Shown: one piece after another, positions 63,101 through 64,000 of the stretch | Layout of the letters: the number at the start of each line of letters is the position of its first letter | Position numbering within the stretch: position 1 is the stretch's first letter | From: Platycnemis pennipes | Lineage: Eukaryota > Arthropoda > Insecta > Odonata > Platycnemididae | Direction: 5' to 3' | DNA: 64,000 nt | Assembly: GCA_933228895.1 (NCBI GenBank) | Contig: OW121853.1 | Coordinates: forward strand, 81,204,645-81,268,644 | The notes under the pieces: generated by a model | What the model saw: only the letters and a program-made list of their open reading frames with translations | The model's database searches: none | Told to the model about the DNA's origin: nothing | Program-made: the position numbers and the translations under genes

Positions 63101-64000
63101 TCGAATAGAGCATCAGATTTGTTAGCAAATGAAAAAGGTGTCTCAAAAAAAGCAGAATCCAGTTCAGGTACAATATGTAAATCGCCTGCCAATATTGGAT
63201 ACAATGACAGCCATCCACGCACTGACGGTCGAAGATGTCTATTTTGTCATGTGAAAGGTGATGCAGATGTGGACCGTGAGGGACGTTTGTTGCTTGCTTC
63301 ATCCTTTGGCGATTGGGTACACTGTAACTGTGCTCTATGGTCTGCAGAGGTCTTTGAAGAAAAGGGAGGACTCCTCATGAAAGTGAGGGAAGCAGTCAAC
63401 CGTGGCCGCAGGGTTCGATGTGCCTTATGTCAGGACACAGGGGCAACTCTTGGATGTTGCCTTCGTGGTTGTCCAGATTCATATCATCTAGGATGTGCCC
63501 TGCGCTCAGGATGTCTTCTTCTAGAAGATAAATCAGTTTATTGCCGTAATCACATTCCAAGTGATCATAAGGATGGAAATGTTGAACTTTATTTAAAAAG
63601 ACCTGTTCAGGTGGACACAGAAGGTCGACATGGTAGTGTGCTTTGGAGGTGGAGAAAGCCAGGAAGAGGTAAAAGGAAACCTGGTGAAGATCTGACAACT
63701 TTTCCGGCAGGTTGCCTCAGATTCACAGTAGGCTCTCTTCATGTGGACAACCTTGGGAAGATAATGCCAGGCAACATCCAAGGCCATTTCTTGAGACCAC
63801 CTGAGGTAGAGAGTAAGACTGAAGAGGAAATGCGTTGGTGTGAAGGGGGTGTCTCTTTGGCGAAAAAGGATGAAGAAGAAGCCAAAGTTTCTAAGATGCT
63901 AGTGTCTGGTGGGCCACCTGTAATTATCCCTGTAGGTTTGACTTGCACTCGTTTGTATTGGTCATCTCTAGAGCCTTGGAAAATTGTAGAATATCATTTG
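2941..64000 (+). CDS. trx: trithorax (KMT2/MLL-type histone H3K4 methyltransferase), 5' and central part, 10 coding exons
   Basis: Joined exons 2941-3105, 3844-4618, 6479-6648, 8129-8276, 17306-17781, 23923-24264, 34503-34982, 51687-51911, 59020-59132 and 61741-64000 keep one frame for 1718 residues and run off the right edge. Domains in order: basic N-terminus (FPGKP near residue 6), cysteine cluster about 358-460, GPRVKHVC motif about 505, PHD1 682-745, PHD2 748-857, PHD3 912-967, degenerate bromodomain about 1110-1172 ending in FPW, extended PHD 1464-1569, start of FYRN from about 1625. This order is that of MLL1/Trx. The family writes H3K4 methylation in the nucleus and keeps Hox genes active; the PHD/ePHD part binds histone tails and cofactors. 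The vertebrate CXXC domain is absent, as in insect Trx. FYRC and the SET enzyme domain lie beyond the window. The start was chosen because ATG 2941 has good context (G at -3 and +4) and opens directly into the conserved N-terminus. Confidence 0.95.
3106..3843 (+). other. trx intron 1 (738 bp)
   Basis: Bounded by GTATGT and TTTTTAG after a long pyrimidine tract. No element or gene is recognised inside. Short ORFs here have no recognisable domains. Confidence 0.7.
3844..4618 (+). CDS. trx: trx coding exon 2
   Basis: A 775-bp exon, residues 56-313, phase 0 in and phase 1 out, with donor ACAG|GTATTG. The product is low-complexity and charged: a K/R/E-rich segment near residue 80, a basic AT-hook-like SKRARRKGGGRKS stretch near residue 140, then a Ser/Gly/Pro-rich part with acidic patches. 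Such disordered, basic N-terminal regions are usual in Trx/MLL proteins and probably hold nuclear localisation signals. Only the first part has an open overlapping ORF on the opposite strand, which is a shadow. Confidence 0.85.
4619..6478 (+). other. trx intron 2 (1860 bp)
   Basis: GT-AG intron with acceptor TTATTTTCAG. It contains the Penelope-type inverted repeat pair at 5470-5925. Apart from that, nothing recognisable is seen. Confidence 0.7.
5470..5925. mobile_element. Penelope-like element terminal repeats in inverted orientation, with hammerhead-like motifs
   Basis: The two ends are imperfect inverted copies: each has CCTAGGT, a GAAAC or AAAAC box, and a CTGATGA box. Left arm, read on the minus strand: CTGATGA at 5509-5503 and GAAAC at 5489-5485. 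Right arm, plus strand: CTGATGA at 5884-5890 followed by AAAAC. Between them lie G-rich and C-rich tracts that are mutually complementary. CTGANGA plus GAAA is the hammerhead ribozyme core known from Penelope terminal repeats. No RT remains, so this is a pair of terminal repeats without a body. Confidence 0.55.
6479..6648 (+). CDS. trx: trx coding exon 3 (start of cysteine cluster)
   Basis: Residues 314-370, phase 1 in (split Glu codon G|AA) and phase 0 out at AAG|GTAATA. It is Ser/Lys-rich and ends with YCRICKGAMSRRFSKRK, which supplies the first CxxC pair of the arthropod Trx cysteine cluster that has been compared with nuclear-receptor C4 fingers. Confidence 0.9.
6649..8128 (+). other. trx intron 3 (1480 bp)
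   Basis: GT-AG intron. Pyrimidine-rich stretches at 7120-7480 give meaningless Ser/Phe-rich ORFs. No transposon or RNA gene is recognised. Confidence 0.65.
8129..8276 (+). CDS. trx: trx coding exon 4 (cysteine cluster, second part)
   Basis: Residues 371-419, phase 0 in, phase 1 out with donor AAAAG|GTAAGC. It starts IGKRGVWSCKACREFV, giving the second CxxC pair, and ends with a VCRGGK turn. Spacing from the CRIC of exon 3 resembles a two-zinc C4 module. The DNA-binding role proposed for this module in Drosophila Trx is from family knowledge only. Confidence 0.9.
9246..9345 (+). mobile_element. hAT-like element end with GGATCC subterminal repeats
   Basis: TAGTAATGGACGGATCC is followed by repeated CGGATCCGG and TTTCAGATC units. 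The other strand of 40120-40207 ends in TTTAGTGATGGCCGGATC with similar GGATCC repeats. TAG-T-ATGG starts with dense subterminal repeats are typical of hAT ends. The other end and a target duplication were not found, so the length is uncertain. Confidence 0.4.
9414..11012. mobile_element. Probable solo LTR (Gypsy-type ends), 1599 bp
   Basis: The element starts TGTGACGGA and ends TCCGTCACA, a perfect 9-bp terminal inverted repeat with TG...CA ends, and is flanked on both sides by GTAT (9410-9413 and 11013-11016). A 4-bp target duplication and TG/CA termini suit a Gypsy/Metaviridae LTR left by recombination. It is much richer in CG than its surroundings. Read on the minus strand it has an AATAAA-like signal near 9790. 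ORFs within it encode nothing recognisable. A non-autonomous DNA transposon with short TIRs is an alternative. Confidence 0.6.
11220..11725 (+). mobile_element. Penelope-like reverse transcriptase fragment
   Basis: Two overlapping frames together give PRLHGLPKIHKDGVPL, then a TTYNLAQHLTDIL segment, then in another frame HHVKNSLEFVKTLKE. This order is the N-terminal part of Penelope reverse transcriptases (GLPKIHK, then TYNLAK-LA-L, then H-VKNS-EFV). At least one frameshift separates the pieces, and no GIY-YIG domain follows. It is the only recognisable coding transposon in the introns that lies on the trithorax sense strand. Confidence 0.75.
12075..12284. repeat. Fold-back element with arms of about 90 bp
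   Basis: The sequence from GGAGGACCCCTACAGGGAG onwards (left arm about 12075-12162) reappears as reverse complement in the right arm (about 12190-12284), with a few mismatches, around a short asymmetric centre containing CTACACCTGTGTAG. It could form a long hairpin. No TSD could be fixed. It is probably a MITE or a collapsed inverted duplication. Confidence 0.75.
14403..15687. mobile_element. piggyBac-type TTAA element nested in the pogo-type element
   Basis: It is flanked by TTAA on both sides (14399-14402 and 15688-15691). Ends CCCTTTCGCGACG and CGTAGCGAAAGGG form an imperfect terminal inverted repeat. It is 1285 bp long with no transposase, so it was moved in trans if it is mobile. Subterminal parts include complementary CG-rich blocks (near 14500-14600 and 15410-15500) and a 44-bp tandem repeat near the right end. 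Confidence 0.7.
15576..15676. repeat. Tandem repeat, 44-bp unit, 2.3 copies
   Basis: AACACGTC-TTCGTTCGCTT units begin at 15576 and 15620 with a partial third at 15664. The two full copies differ at only a few bases. The last partial copy runs into the terminal repeat of the TTAA element, so these are probably transposase-binding subterminal repeats. Confidence 0.8.
16650..16677. repeat. Perfect 11-bp hairpin
   Basis: GTGAAACCCCT and AGGGGTTTCAC flank a 6-base loop. Nothing nearby suggests a role. Confidence 0.6.
17306..17781 (+). CDS. trx: trx coding exon 5 (end of cysteine cluster, GPR-KHVC motif)
   Basis: Residues 420-578, phase 1 in (Gly codon G|GA) and phase 0 out at GCG|GTAGTA. It supplies further cysteines (GKCVEEEG, RCVPCWLRLCL, IPCP), then a Lys-rich segment, then DGPRVKHVCRSAMAVLG, which matches the segment just before the CXXC domain in vertebrate MLL1. 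An acidic Glu/Thr-rich tail follows. No CGxCxxC-type CXXC finger follows it in this or the next exon. Confidence 0.9.
18366..18436. repeat. Short fold-back repeat
   Basis: ATTTATGGT-GAAA-ACAACAGTTT near 18367 is matched by its reverse complement ending near 18436, giving arms of about 27 bp with a few mismatches around a 15-base spacer. Probably a small MITE remnant. Confidence 0.55.
19681..22484 (-). mobile_element. piggyBac transposon, nearly complete, with TTAA target duplication
   Basis: The element is flanked by TTAA at 19677-19680 and 22485-22488. Ends CACTAGAATGTCCG and (reverse) CACTAGAACGTCCG are 14-bp terminal repeats with one mismatch. Three copies of a GGATCAAATTGATCC palindrome lie subterminally: 19720-19742 at one end, 22274-22292 and 22453-22467 at the other. 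The 2804-bp body encodes a single piggyBac transposase on the minus strand. Integrity of both ends and the single frameshift in the coding part indicate a rather recent insertion. Confidence 0.93.
20030..22059 (-). pseudogene. piggyBac transposase with two introns and one frameshift
   Basis: Proposed exons on the minus strand are 22059-21855, 21760-21611 and 21523-20030, split by GT-AG introns of 94 and 87 bp with phase 1 on both sides. The N-terminus is acidic (SSEDEE, SDSES). The catalytic part has IDEQLFSS, VTVDNYFSS and YGVDIVDQM, which supply the three aspartates of the piggyBac DDD site, and a C-terminal cysteine-rich domain (CIKC, CGQC, CVDC). A one-base frameshift near 21130 separates the frame ending FCSETVTKSFS from the one starting KLSRNRFREIMRF. 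The enzyme cuts and pastes DNA at TTAA. An ATG upstream at 22167 in the same frame is a possible alternative start. Confidence 0.85.
23081..23212. repeat. Fold-back repeat of Penelope type
   Basis: The 28-bp arm GAAGATGCAGGTCTTCTGGG... (23081-23108) returns as reverse complement at 23186-23212 with one mismatch and a 1-base gap. The loop contains GGGACAACAGTTTTGCCAGC, which also occurs in related form at 27460 and, inverted, at 27605-27635. Read on the minus strand the loop resembles a decayed hammerhead core. It is probably a terminal-repeat derivative of a Penelope-like element. Confidence 0.6.
23923..24264 (+). CDS. trx: trx coding exon 6 (start of PHD1)
   Basis: Residues 579-692, phase 0 on both sides, acceptor CTCGGCAG, donor AAATGG|GTAATT. 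It begins GTVGAHQWWKQ and continues with a basic RRRKRGR stretch and a His/Pro-rich part. It ends with LCFLCGSGGKKW, the first zinc ligands of PHD1, as in MLL1 where CFLC opens the first finger. The exon break inside PHD1 falls between the first ligand pair and the CCEPFH motif. Confidence 0.93.
24477..26015 (-). mobile_element. Penelope-like retroelement with RT and GIY-YIG remains and inverted terminal repeats
   Basis: On the minus strand, 25667-25452 reads GVPMDSPISSGISNLY and then SLWLHFVNDSFVVW, the catalytic part of Penelope reverse transcriptase, with the usual YVDD-type box altered to FVND. Downstream, 25138-24595 carries GVYEIKCQTCHKLWF and KCKEYLTAIRLQ, matching the GIY-YIG endonuclease with frameshifts. 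Sequences 24539-24652 and 25897-26015 are inverted copies of each other (about 115 bp), as often seen for Penelope terminal repeats. At 24506-24477 (minus) lie CTGAGGA, an ACCTC/GAGGT stem and GAAAC, a hammerhead-like core. The element is dead: RT and endonuclease are broken. Confidence 0.8.
26340..27070 (-). mobile_element. 3' part of an RTE-like LINE
   Basis: The minus strand reads, in pieces, FRYLGSRVTNDGES, AKRAFYQKKNILTAGN, TYIWSMFLYGS, then at 26748-26458 TTAEKRRVEAFEMWCYRRM and EEVLRRIGEKRSLL. These are the post-RT thumb and C-terminal region of RTE-type LINEs. It ends with a CAATCCTAAGATTGG hairpin-like 3' tail and ATGATG repeats near 26350. Related to the fragment at 1-320. 5' truncated and frameshifted. 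Confidence 0.75.
27412..27684. repeat. Fold-back repeat of Penelope type, 270 bp
   Basis: Arms 27412-27452 and 27643-27684 are inverted copies (GATGACTCAAGGGTTTCCGG and its complement), extended by weaker similarity to about 27490 and 27605. Read on the minus strand, the left part has CTGAAGA, a short stem and GAAAC near 27510-27460; the right part has CGAAAC on the plus strand near 27624. It shares AGGCTTCCG and GGAC-ACAGTTT sequences with 23060-23170, so both belong to one family. Confidence 0.6.
29310..29700 (-). mobile_element. Tigger/pogo-like relic
   Basis: Sequence ending CTTCGTAAAATAGAGGTTC then TACTGTA near 29373 and a second end ATAATCGAGAGTTTACTGTA near 29690 both resemble pogo/Tigger termini (CAGTA-A-CTCTCGATTAT when read on the minus strand). 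Related ends occur near 13350 and at 50740-50935. No transposase is recognisable between them. Confidence 0.4.
29780..30496 (-). pseudogene. Tc1/mariner (IS630-type) transposase relic with duplicated catalytic core
   Basis: The minus strand gives GDYHRDMNADNFLKWMQDQL, PNNSVVIMDNAAYH (second catalytic aspartate), SYSSEETKIELYDRI and, after a frameshift near 30040, SPYHPELNPIKNIWRILKNW. In family members the last motif is NPIENIW and its glutamate is catalytic; here it is lysine. A 41-codon tandem duplication repeats the second-aspartate segment, with N in place of D in one copy. The protein start is replaced by Penelope-type sequence at 30497. Clearly inactive. Confidence 0.8.
30195..30440 (-). 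repeat. 123-bp in-frame tandem duplication inside the transposase relic
   Basis: Copies at about 30195-30317 and 30318-30440 differ visibly at one base (GTTCAT versus GTCCAT), which changes D to N in VIM-D-NAAYH. The unit is 41 codons, so the frame is kept. Near identity suggests the duplication is far younger than the relic or has been homogenised. Confidence 0.9.
30497..30705 (+). mobile_element. Penelope-like terminal repeat
   Basis: C-rich tracts (TCCCATTCCCCCCCTCCCTC) are followed by CTGATGA at 30661-30667 and AAAACCAGTCG at 30683 onwards, the same order as the right arm at 5470-5925. It has a GTC/GAC stem between the two boxes, so it is another degenerate hammerhead-like motif. It interrupts the mariner relic on its minus-strand 5' side. 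Confidence 0.5.
31540..33797 (-). mobile_element. PIF/Harbinger element with TTA target duplication
   Basis: The element starts GGCCCGTATTCATAGTCGTT and ends AACGACTATAAATACGGGCC, a 20-bp inverted repeat with one mismatch, flanked by TTA at 31537-31539 and 33798-33800. GG...CC ends with a TTA duplication are the hallmark of PIF/Harbinger. Subterminal blocks repeat ACCTGGGTGTCCTCC and CCCCT motifs in inverted form. Only a SANT/Myb-like ORF is recognisable; the DDE nuclease is missing from the 2258 bp. Confidence 0.8.
33336..33560 (-). pseudogene. Harbinger Myb/SANT-like DNA-binding protein, truncated
   Basis: A 74-codon frame starts MAASNGRNVTFTITEKNILC and continues with LVLQYKDKIENKRTD, SNSEKKEAREDI and AYNAD. 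This pattern (F-EKE-L--LV--YK--IENK-TD----K--AW--I---FN) is that of the Myb/SANT-like domain found in the second protein of Harbinger transposons. It lies just inside one end of the PIF/Harbinger element. The frame ends soon after the domain, so the rest is lost. Confidence 0.65.
34503..34982 (+). CDS. trx: trx coding exon 7 (PHD1 rest, PHD2 first part)
   Basis: Residues 693-852, phase 0 on both sides. CALCCEPFHTFC and WMCRRC complete PHD1; CSLCHACG opens PHD2 and RTCNICHRCYHGVCL continues it. Between these two parts of PHD2 sits an insertion of about 60 residues very rich in Lys, Glu and Asp (residues about 765-820), absent from vertebrate MLL1. The exon ends in a Trp codon before GTATGT, matching the VWICTKC junction of MLL proteins when joined to exon 8. 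Confidence 0.95.
35663..35859 (-). mobile_element. LINE 3' tail interrupted by copia
   Basis: The plus strand reads TAATAATAATAATAACTTTATTGGCC, which on the minus strand is a GGCCAATAAAG end plus (TTA)n, typical of CR1/jockey-type 3' ends. Copia has inserted at its inner side; sequence resumes after 38629. It may be the 3' end of the minus-strand LINE at 40438-44516, but intervening insertions prevent proof. Confidence 0.4.
35860..36024 (-). repeat. Copia 3' LTR
   Basis: 165 bp with TG...CA ends when read on either strand. Three substitutions separate it from the other LTR (about 98% identity), indicating a recent insertion. Confidence 0.92.
36025..36035 (-). promoter_or_regulatory. Copia polypurine tract
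   Basis: On the minus strand TTAAGGGGGAG lies directly before the 3' LTR, as required for plus-strand priming. Confidence 0.75.
36170..36960 (-). pseudogene. Captured eIF5B-like fragment inside copia
   Basis: The minus-strand frame 36487-36170 contains DDKKKKKGAKEAKEDDKKKG, TIAAMQEALKKMKEEEERL and REEERLKRLE in that order. From family knowledge this order and wording match the Lys/Glu-rich N-terminal region of animal eIF5B, the GTPase that joins ribosomal subunits. Upstream (36960-36490) the frame is broken by several shifts and stops, but remains Lys/Ala/Glu-rich. The junction with copia gag-pro is near 36960, where EDVEKMLAELE might also derive from eIF5B. No introns are evident, so capture through RNA is likely. 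It ends at 36170 after LLGGFLAGDSF. The GTPase domain is not included. A chance low-complexity match is the main alternative. Confidence 0.7.
36843..38339 (-). CDS. Copia gag-protease fused to a foreign C-terminus
   Basis: A 498-residue uninterrupted frame. Residues about 1-200 are a copia gag (LNTTNYYSWSKVAKAEL start and later LAGLPDTHR). Two CCHC zinc knuckles follow, C240-C253 and C259-C272. The aspartic protease motif is at about residue 321, with WILD followed by NAST where copia normally has SGAS or similar. A pre-integrase GLYILE motif lies near residue 428. From about residue 461 the sequence changes to SSASSSEEDVEKMLAELE and EYTGVRKDEGE, unlike pol, and stops. It makes structural and protease functions only. 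The odd protease motif leaves its activity in doubt. Confidence 0.85.
   Translation of the reverse strand: MADGETTKYGIEKLNTTNYYSWSKVAKAELIEKNCWNAIDPGYDEERVDDLNIDQARLNRKALAFLLKHVSKEYIEDIGDNDFAKDAWDILKEIHTSFTLTKCLKVMKQMMNVLKTPEKTMHQYMAEIQGLNRVVQSAGYGLELNDKQLAGLFLAGLPDTHRVTIAILGGDRELSTRKVKAVLLQEDEMACDEKKAVHGALTSNFNQGWRGQRESYRGYHPTQTRPPMEQKNGSNDDRKCYNCNKWGHISRDCPRNRKCFNCGESGHFARDCAENRDLDIKKKGEEDYEPKSVCSGMKTISCINAVNLTTMRKKDNEWILDNASTDYICKDKSAFISLKPIKGYVHMGRGSVEVEGTGTVRVELASKCGNVILELTAVLYVPDFNYNLISCSKLAKKGISCETFADFCVGWFKGEDIFEAPEREGLYILEAMSNKAMMSTGCVESKYDSDKNGIYNAVALSSASSSEEDVEKMLAELEFEYTGVRKDEGEAEEKEVPK
38446..38459 (-). promoter_or_regulatory. Copia primer-binding site for initiator tRNA-Met (anticodon arm)
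   Basis: The plus strand reads CTGGGCCCATAACC immediately beside the LTR. This is the anticodon stem-loop of eukaryotic initiator tRNA-Met, so the element RNA is complementary to it. Copia-type elements prime from an internal cut of this tRNA rather than its 3' end, which fits. Confidence 0.85.
38460..38624 (-). repeat. Copia 5' LTR
   Basis: 165-bp partner of 35860-36024, directly adjoining the primer-binding site at 38446-38459 on one side and the GATAT duplication on the other. Confidence 0.92.
39330..40207. repeat. Two diverged direct copies of a repeat of about 350 bp
   Basis: Blocks at about 39330-39720 and 39855-40207 share CAGTACACTAGC, GGCGAATGTAGGC-ACCC, GACATCC, ATTTT-CCTT/GCTT, CGTACATTCCATTC-C-GGGC and GATCCGGATC in the same order. 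Both end in GATCC-rich sequence; the second ends GGCCATCACTA, a hAT-like terminus. They are probably two insertions of one non-autonomous hAT family or a tandem duplication. Confidence 0.7.
40208..40380. mobile_element. hAT-like terminus with TTTCG repeats
   Basis: Several TTTCGTGA and TTTCGCG motifs end in GACATGTCCCTAAC, which read from the other strand is TAGGGACATG, a hAT-like start. The partner end was not found. Confidence 0.35.
40438..43341 (-). pseudogene. LINE ORF2: AP-endonuclease and reverse transcriptase
   Basis: Endonuclease parts: VIHLNIQCLRNKINEF, LCFSEHWLNGVEIN (43341-43021) and LSDHLAQ (42800-42306). Reverse transcriptase (42156-41101): SSGPDEIPGYLLTKC, HGFLKGKSTSTAIFDLL, FYDLSKAFDTINH, GVPQHSVLGPLLFIIYVNDI and VYADDTNQV, so the YADD active site is preserved. 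The C-terminal part continues at 41032-40438. The normal GVPQGS is GVPQHS here. Several frameshifts and stops make it non-functional. Confidence 0.85.
43388..44516 (-). pseudogene. LINE ORF1 with zinc finger and esterase-like domain
   Basis: At 44516-44290 the minus strand reads GTRCDRCTMWIQSKCTQVDS and WRCTACIIDE, a PHD-like zinc finger known from CR1 ORF1. At 43971-43693 it reads IVLHVGSNNI, and at about 43510-43390 WLDISCIGKDRVHLNRKGT. Together these are the block III and block V motifs (G-x-N; D--H) of SGNH hydrolases, present in CR1-type ORF1 proteins. Frames are interrupted. Confidence 0.7.
44726..44870 (+). mobile_element. hAT-like left end
   Basis: TAGAGATGGGCAACTCCGTA starts a patch with repeated GTAAATTACC and GTAATTTTC motifs. 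TAGAGATGGGCAA is a common hAT-type terminus. No partner end or TSD was identified. Confidence 0.4.
45474..48855 (-). mobile_element. RTE-type LINE, near full length, with 11-bp target duplication
   Basis: The perfect 11-mer ATAATGTCAAT occurs at both borders (45463-45473 and 48856-48866). The 3' end (plus-strand left side) begins with an (ATT)n tract, as usual for RTE. The 5' region 48545-48855 is non-coding and contains GGCAACGGGAAACCACCTC on the minus strand, a motif widespread in arthropod RTE leaders. The body of 3.38 kb has one long ORF broken by a single stop codon. It is the best preserved LINE in the window. Confidence 0.93.
45545..48544 (-). pseudogene. RTE endonuclease/reverse transcriptase with one premature TGA
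   Basis: One frame of 999 codons with a single TGA at 45919-45917. Endonuclease (residues about 65-290): RIGTWNVRTM, LLGLSEVRWRD, VMGDWNAVVG, DYIMIRQRF, DSDHNLV. Reverse transcriptase (about 540-800): DSIPAELLKNLG, FGFRKGRATRDAI, FVDFEKAFDRV, GRGVRQGCPLSPVLFN. The active-site box reads RFEDDQAL, with Glu where Ala is usual. After the stop, KSLIWSVALYGAETWALRKE and RAFEMWVWRRMEKIKW continue the family's C-terminus. The stop lies at a TGA where an Arg CGA could have stood, consistent with CpG decay. Start: Met 48544, with an alternative Met about 65 codons further in, next to the endonuclease. Confidence 0.88.
49098..50076 (-). pseudogene. piggyBac transposase relic (C-terminal half)
   Basis: At 50076-49687 the minus strand reads VQSLFMDNYYKSVDLAHHFL with further ITR-like G-x-x-R segments, the second-aspartate region of piggyBac. 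At 49581-49258 it reads IDHFDQMMSYHPIEHKTLKW and ILHLILVNSYFLYRKTHP, the third-aspartate region (D-FDQ). At about 49200-49098 it reads YFCPACEGCPPLCFKPCF, the C-terminal zinc domain. Frames are broken. It is a different family from the copy at 19681-22484. Ends and TSD were not found. Confidence 0.75.
50740..50935 (-). mobile_element. Tigger/pogo-like terminus
   Basis: Repeated TTCGTAAAT and AAAATAGAGGTC units end in AAAAGAGGTTCTACTGTA, so the minus strand starts TACAGTAGAACCTCTTTT. This is a pogo/Tigger-type end also seen at 29373. No partner end is visible. Confidence 0.5.
51233..51310. repeat. 78-bp fold-back with 31-bp arms
   Basis: ACAGGGTGCGGTAACATAAC and the following bases up to 51263 return as reverse complement ending at 51310, with one mismatch and a 16-base loop. 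ACAGGGTG ends resemble Tc1/mariner-type termini, so it could be a snap-back MITE. The hairpin lies 376 bp before exon 8. Confidence 0.85.
51687..51911 (+). CDS. trx: trx coding exon 8 (PHD2 end, PHD3 start)
   Basis: Residues 853-927, phase 0 on both sides, acceptor TTTTTCAG, donor TCA|GTAAGC. VCSTCLRCHSCG completes PHD2; after an acidic linker, LMCASCLALHRKKNFCPLC and YRDTDFDAS lead into PHD3, closely following MLL1 (FCPLC, then D-DYES). Confidence 0.95.
52058..55047. mobile_element. Non-autonomous hAT element, 2990 bp, with 8-bp target duplication
   Basis: The perfect 8-bp duplication AAAATGAT lies at 52050-52057 and 55048-55055. Left end TAGGGATGTGCGAGTA and right end TACTTGCACATCCCTA form an imperfect inverted repeat of about 16 bp. 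Subterminal CGAGTCGAGTA and ACTCGACTC motifs recur. No hAT transposase can be recognised in nearly 3 kb. Short repeats TACGTTTG-GTGAATGG occur at 52280-52350. Confidence 0.85.
56035..58292 (-). pseudogene. hAT transposase (BED finger, RNase H-like core, hAT dimerisation domain), broken
   Basis: N-terminal BED finger at 58292-58140: VWNHFHIDP, CIHC, LLKHFNKQH. Core at 57540-57145: GITMDLWTSNAQDDSLSVTV and CVVRDNGRNVVAAL, each with a likely catalytic aspartate. Then WDMIERSISILEVFDAAT, TILDPRLKKDLF and, at the C-terminus, STVFSERLFSSAEKICD with NRLDPDRVKMLCFL, the hAT dimerisation region. A GTAAGT donor near 56870 and an acceptor near 56760 would join LPE to VIPLVHLLEY, so the ancestral gene probably had introns. 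An insertion at about 57655-57735 and several shifts make it inactive. Confidence 0.85.
57655..57735. mobile_element. Small insertion with CCTGGGCGGG hairpin and (TAAG)n tail
   Basis: CCCTGGGCGGG and CCCGCCCAGG form a hairpin followed by AAGTAAGTAAGTAAG. It interrupts the hAT transposase frame. A simple-repeat tail suggests a short non-LTR-type (SINE-like) insertion, but this is weakly supported. Confidence 0.4.
59020..59132 (+). CDS. trx: trx coding exon 9 (PHD3)
   Basis: Residues 928-964 plus two bases of the next codon, phase 0 in and phase 2 out, acceptor GAAACTAG, donor TGCTC|GTAAGT. MMQCAQCTYWVHASCEGLSD and LLPSSVEFTC match MLL1 PHD3 (MMQC-KC--WVH-KCE). At 113 bp it is the shortest exon here. 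Confidence 0.95.
59133..61740 (+). other. trx intron 9 (2.6 kb)
   Basis: Bounded by GTAAGT and CTATTTTAG. It contains the hAT relic at 60460-61434. The part 59133-60459 has no recognisable feature. Confidence 0.7.
60460..61434 (-). pseudogene. Second hAT-type transposase relic (different family)
   Basis: The minus strand reads ALVQCWAHKVNLVGKIWL and EVNSIVAKT (61434-61290), then after a frameshift near 61270 RRRKHLYLEFL, PMPVQTRWNTWLLAVLYIHE and finally SNVDAERSILS (about 60530). These are the QC-AHK-NL, TRWN-W and VDVERSFS motifs of hAT transposases of the type that also gave rise to CGG-binding proteins. N-terminal zinc finger and element ends were not seen. Confidence 0.75.
61741..64000 (+). 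CDS. trx: trx coding exon 10 (bromodomain relic, ePHD, start of FYRN), runs off the edge
   Basis: Open for all 2260 bp; residues 965-1718. It begins by completing TC|G Ser and giving SPCTKDACPAW, the end of PHD3. ILDVIEATAHSRK follows, as after PHD3 in MLL1. VLDKPGDAIHFLRERVNSGD to KVFPWVKPKS (about 1110-1172) matches the C-terminal half of the MLL bromodomain. A Ser/Asp/Lys-rich linker of about 290 residues follows. The extended PHD (1464-1569) has CLFC, WVHCNCALWSAEVFEE, RRVRCALCQDTGATLGCCL, CPDSYHLGCA and YCRNH. FYRN starts at FTVGSLHVDNLGKI and, after a Glu/Lys-rich insertion, continues PVGLTCTRLYWSSLEP. Confidence 0.96.

Noticed and set aside
63018..63948. Minus-strand ORFs at the right edge
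   Set aside because: They are antisense to the ePHD/FYRN-coding exon 10 and show no independent domain.
1..64000. CRISPR arrays, bacterial operons, rRNA or complete tRNA genes
   Set aside because: The window is an animal nuclear gene with introns. No spaced direct repeats of CRISPR type, no Shine-Dalgarno-led gene clusters and no complete tRNA or rRNA could be seen.

Overview
This window carries one long host gene on the plus strand: the 5' and central part of an insect-type trithorax/KMT2 (MLL-like) histone methyltransferase gene. The initiator ATG is at 2941, ten coding exons can be placed by GT-AG splice sites with continuous phase, and the reading frame is still open at base 64000. The assembled part encodes 1718 residues: a basic N-terminus like that of Drosophila Trx, a cysteine cluster typical of arthropod Trx, a conserved GPR-KHVC motif, three PHD fingers, a degenerate bromodomain, an extended PHD finger and the start of FYRN. 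The CXXC domain of vertebrate MLL1/2 is not seen. FYRC and SET must lie beyond the right edge. The domain set, AT-rich base use, multi-kilobase introns and transposon mix point to an arthropod, most likely an insect. The species cannot be told from the sequence.

Layout: 1-2940 is upstream sequence with a LINE tail, a CAGCTG repeat cluster, two perfect palindromes and a CpG-richer presumed promoter and leader with two short upstream ORFs. Exons 1-4 (2941-8276) are fairly compact. Introns 4 to 9 (9.0, 6.1, 10.2, 16.7, 7.1 and 2.6 kb) are largely built of transposable elements. Intron 4 has a probable solo LTR, a Penelope RT fragment, a fold-back and a Tc1/pogo-type element with a TTAA element nested inside. 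Intron 5 has a nearly intact piggyBac (19681-22484) and a Penelope-type fold-back. Intron 6 has a Penelope element, an RTE tail, a Tc1/mariner transposase relic with an internal duplication, and a PIF/Harbinger element. Intron 7 has a young copia element, a CR1-like LINE, an RTE LINE with an 11-bp target duplication and a piggyBac relic. Intron 8 has two hAT elements with perfect 8-bp target duplications. Intron 9 has a further hAT relic.

The most unusual object is the copia element at 35860-38624. Its LTRs differ at 3 of 165 positions and it is flanked by GATAT. It keeps gag-protease and a primer site matching the initiator tRNA-Met anticodon arm, but integrase, RT and RNase H are gone. In their place is about 0.8 kb that includes a stretch strongly resembling the lysine/glutamate-rich N-terminal region of the host translation factor eIF5B, which looks like host-gene capture. 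Nearly all intronic elements with recognisable coding sequence are antisense to trithorax. Several Penelope-type repeats carry hammerhead-ribozyme-like cores.
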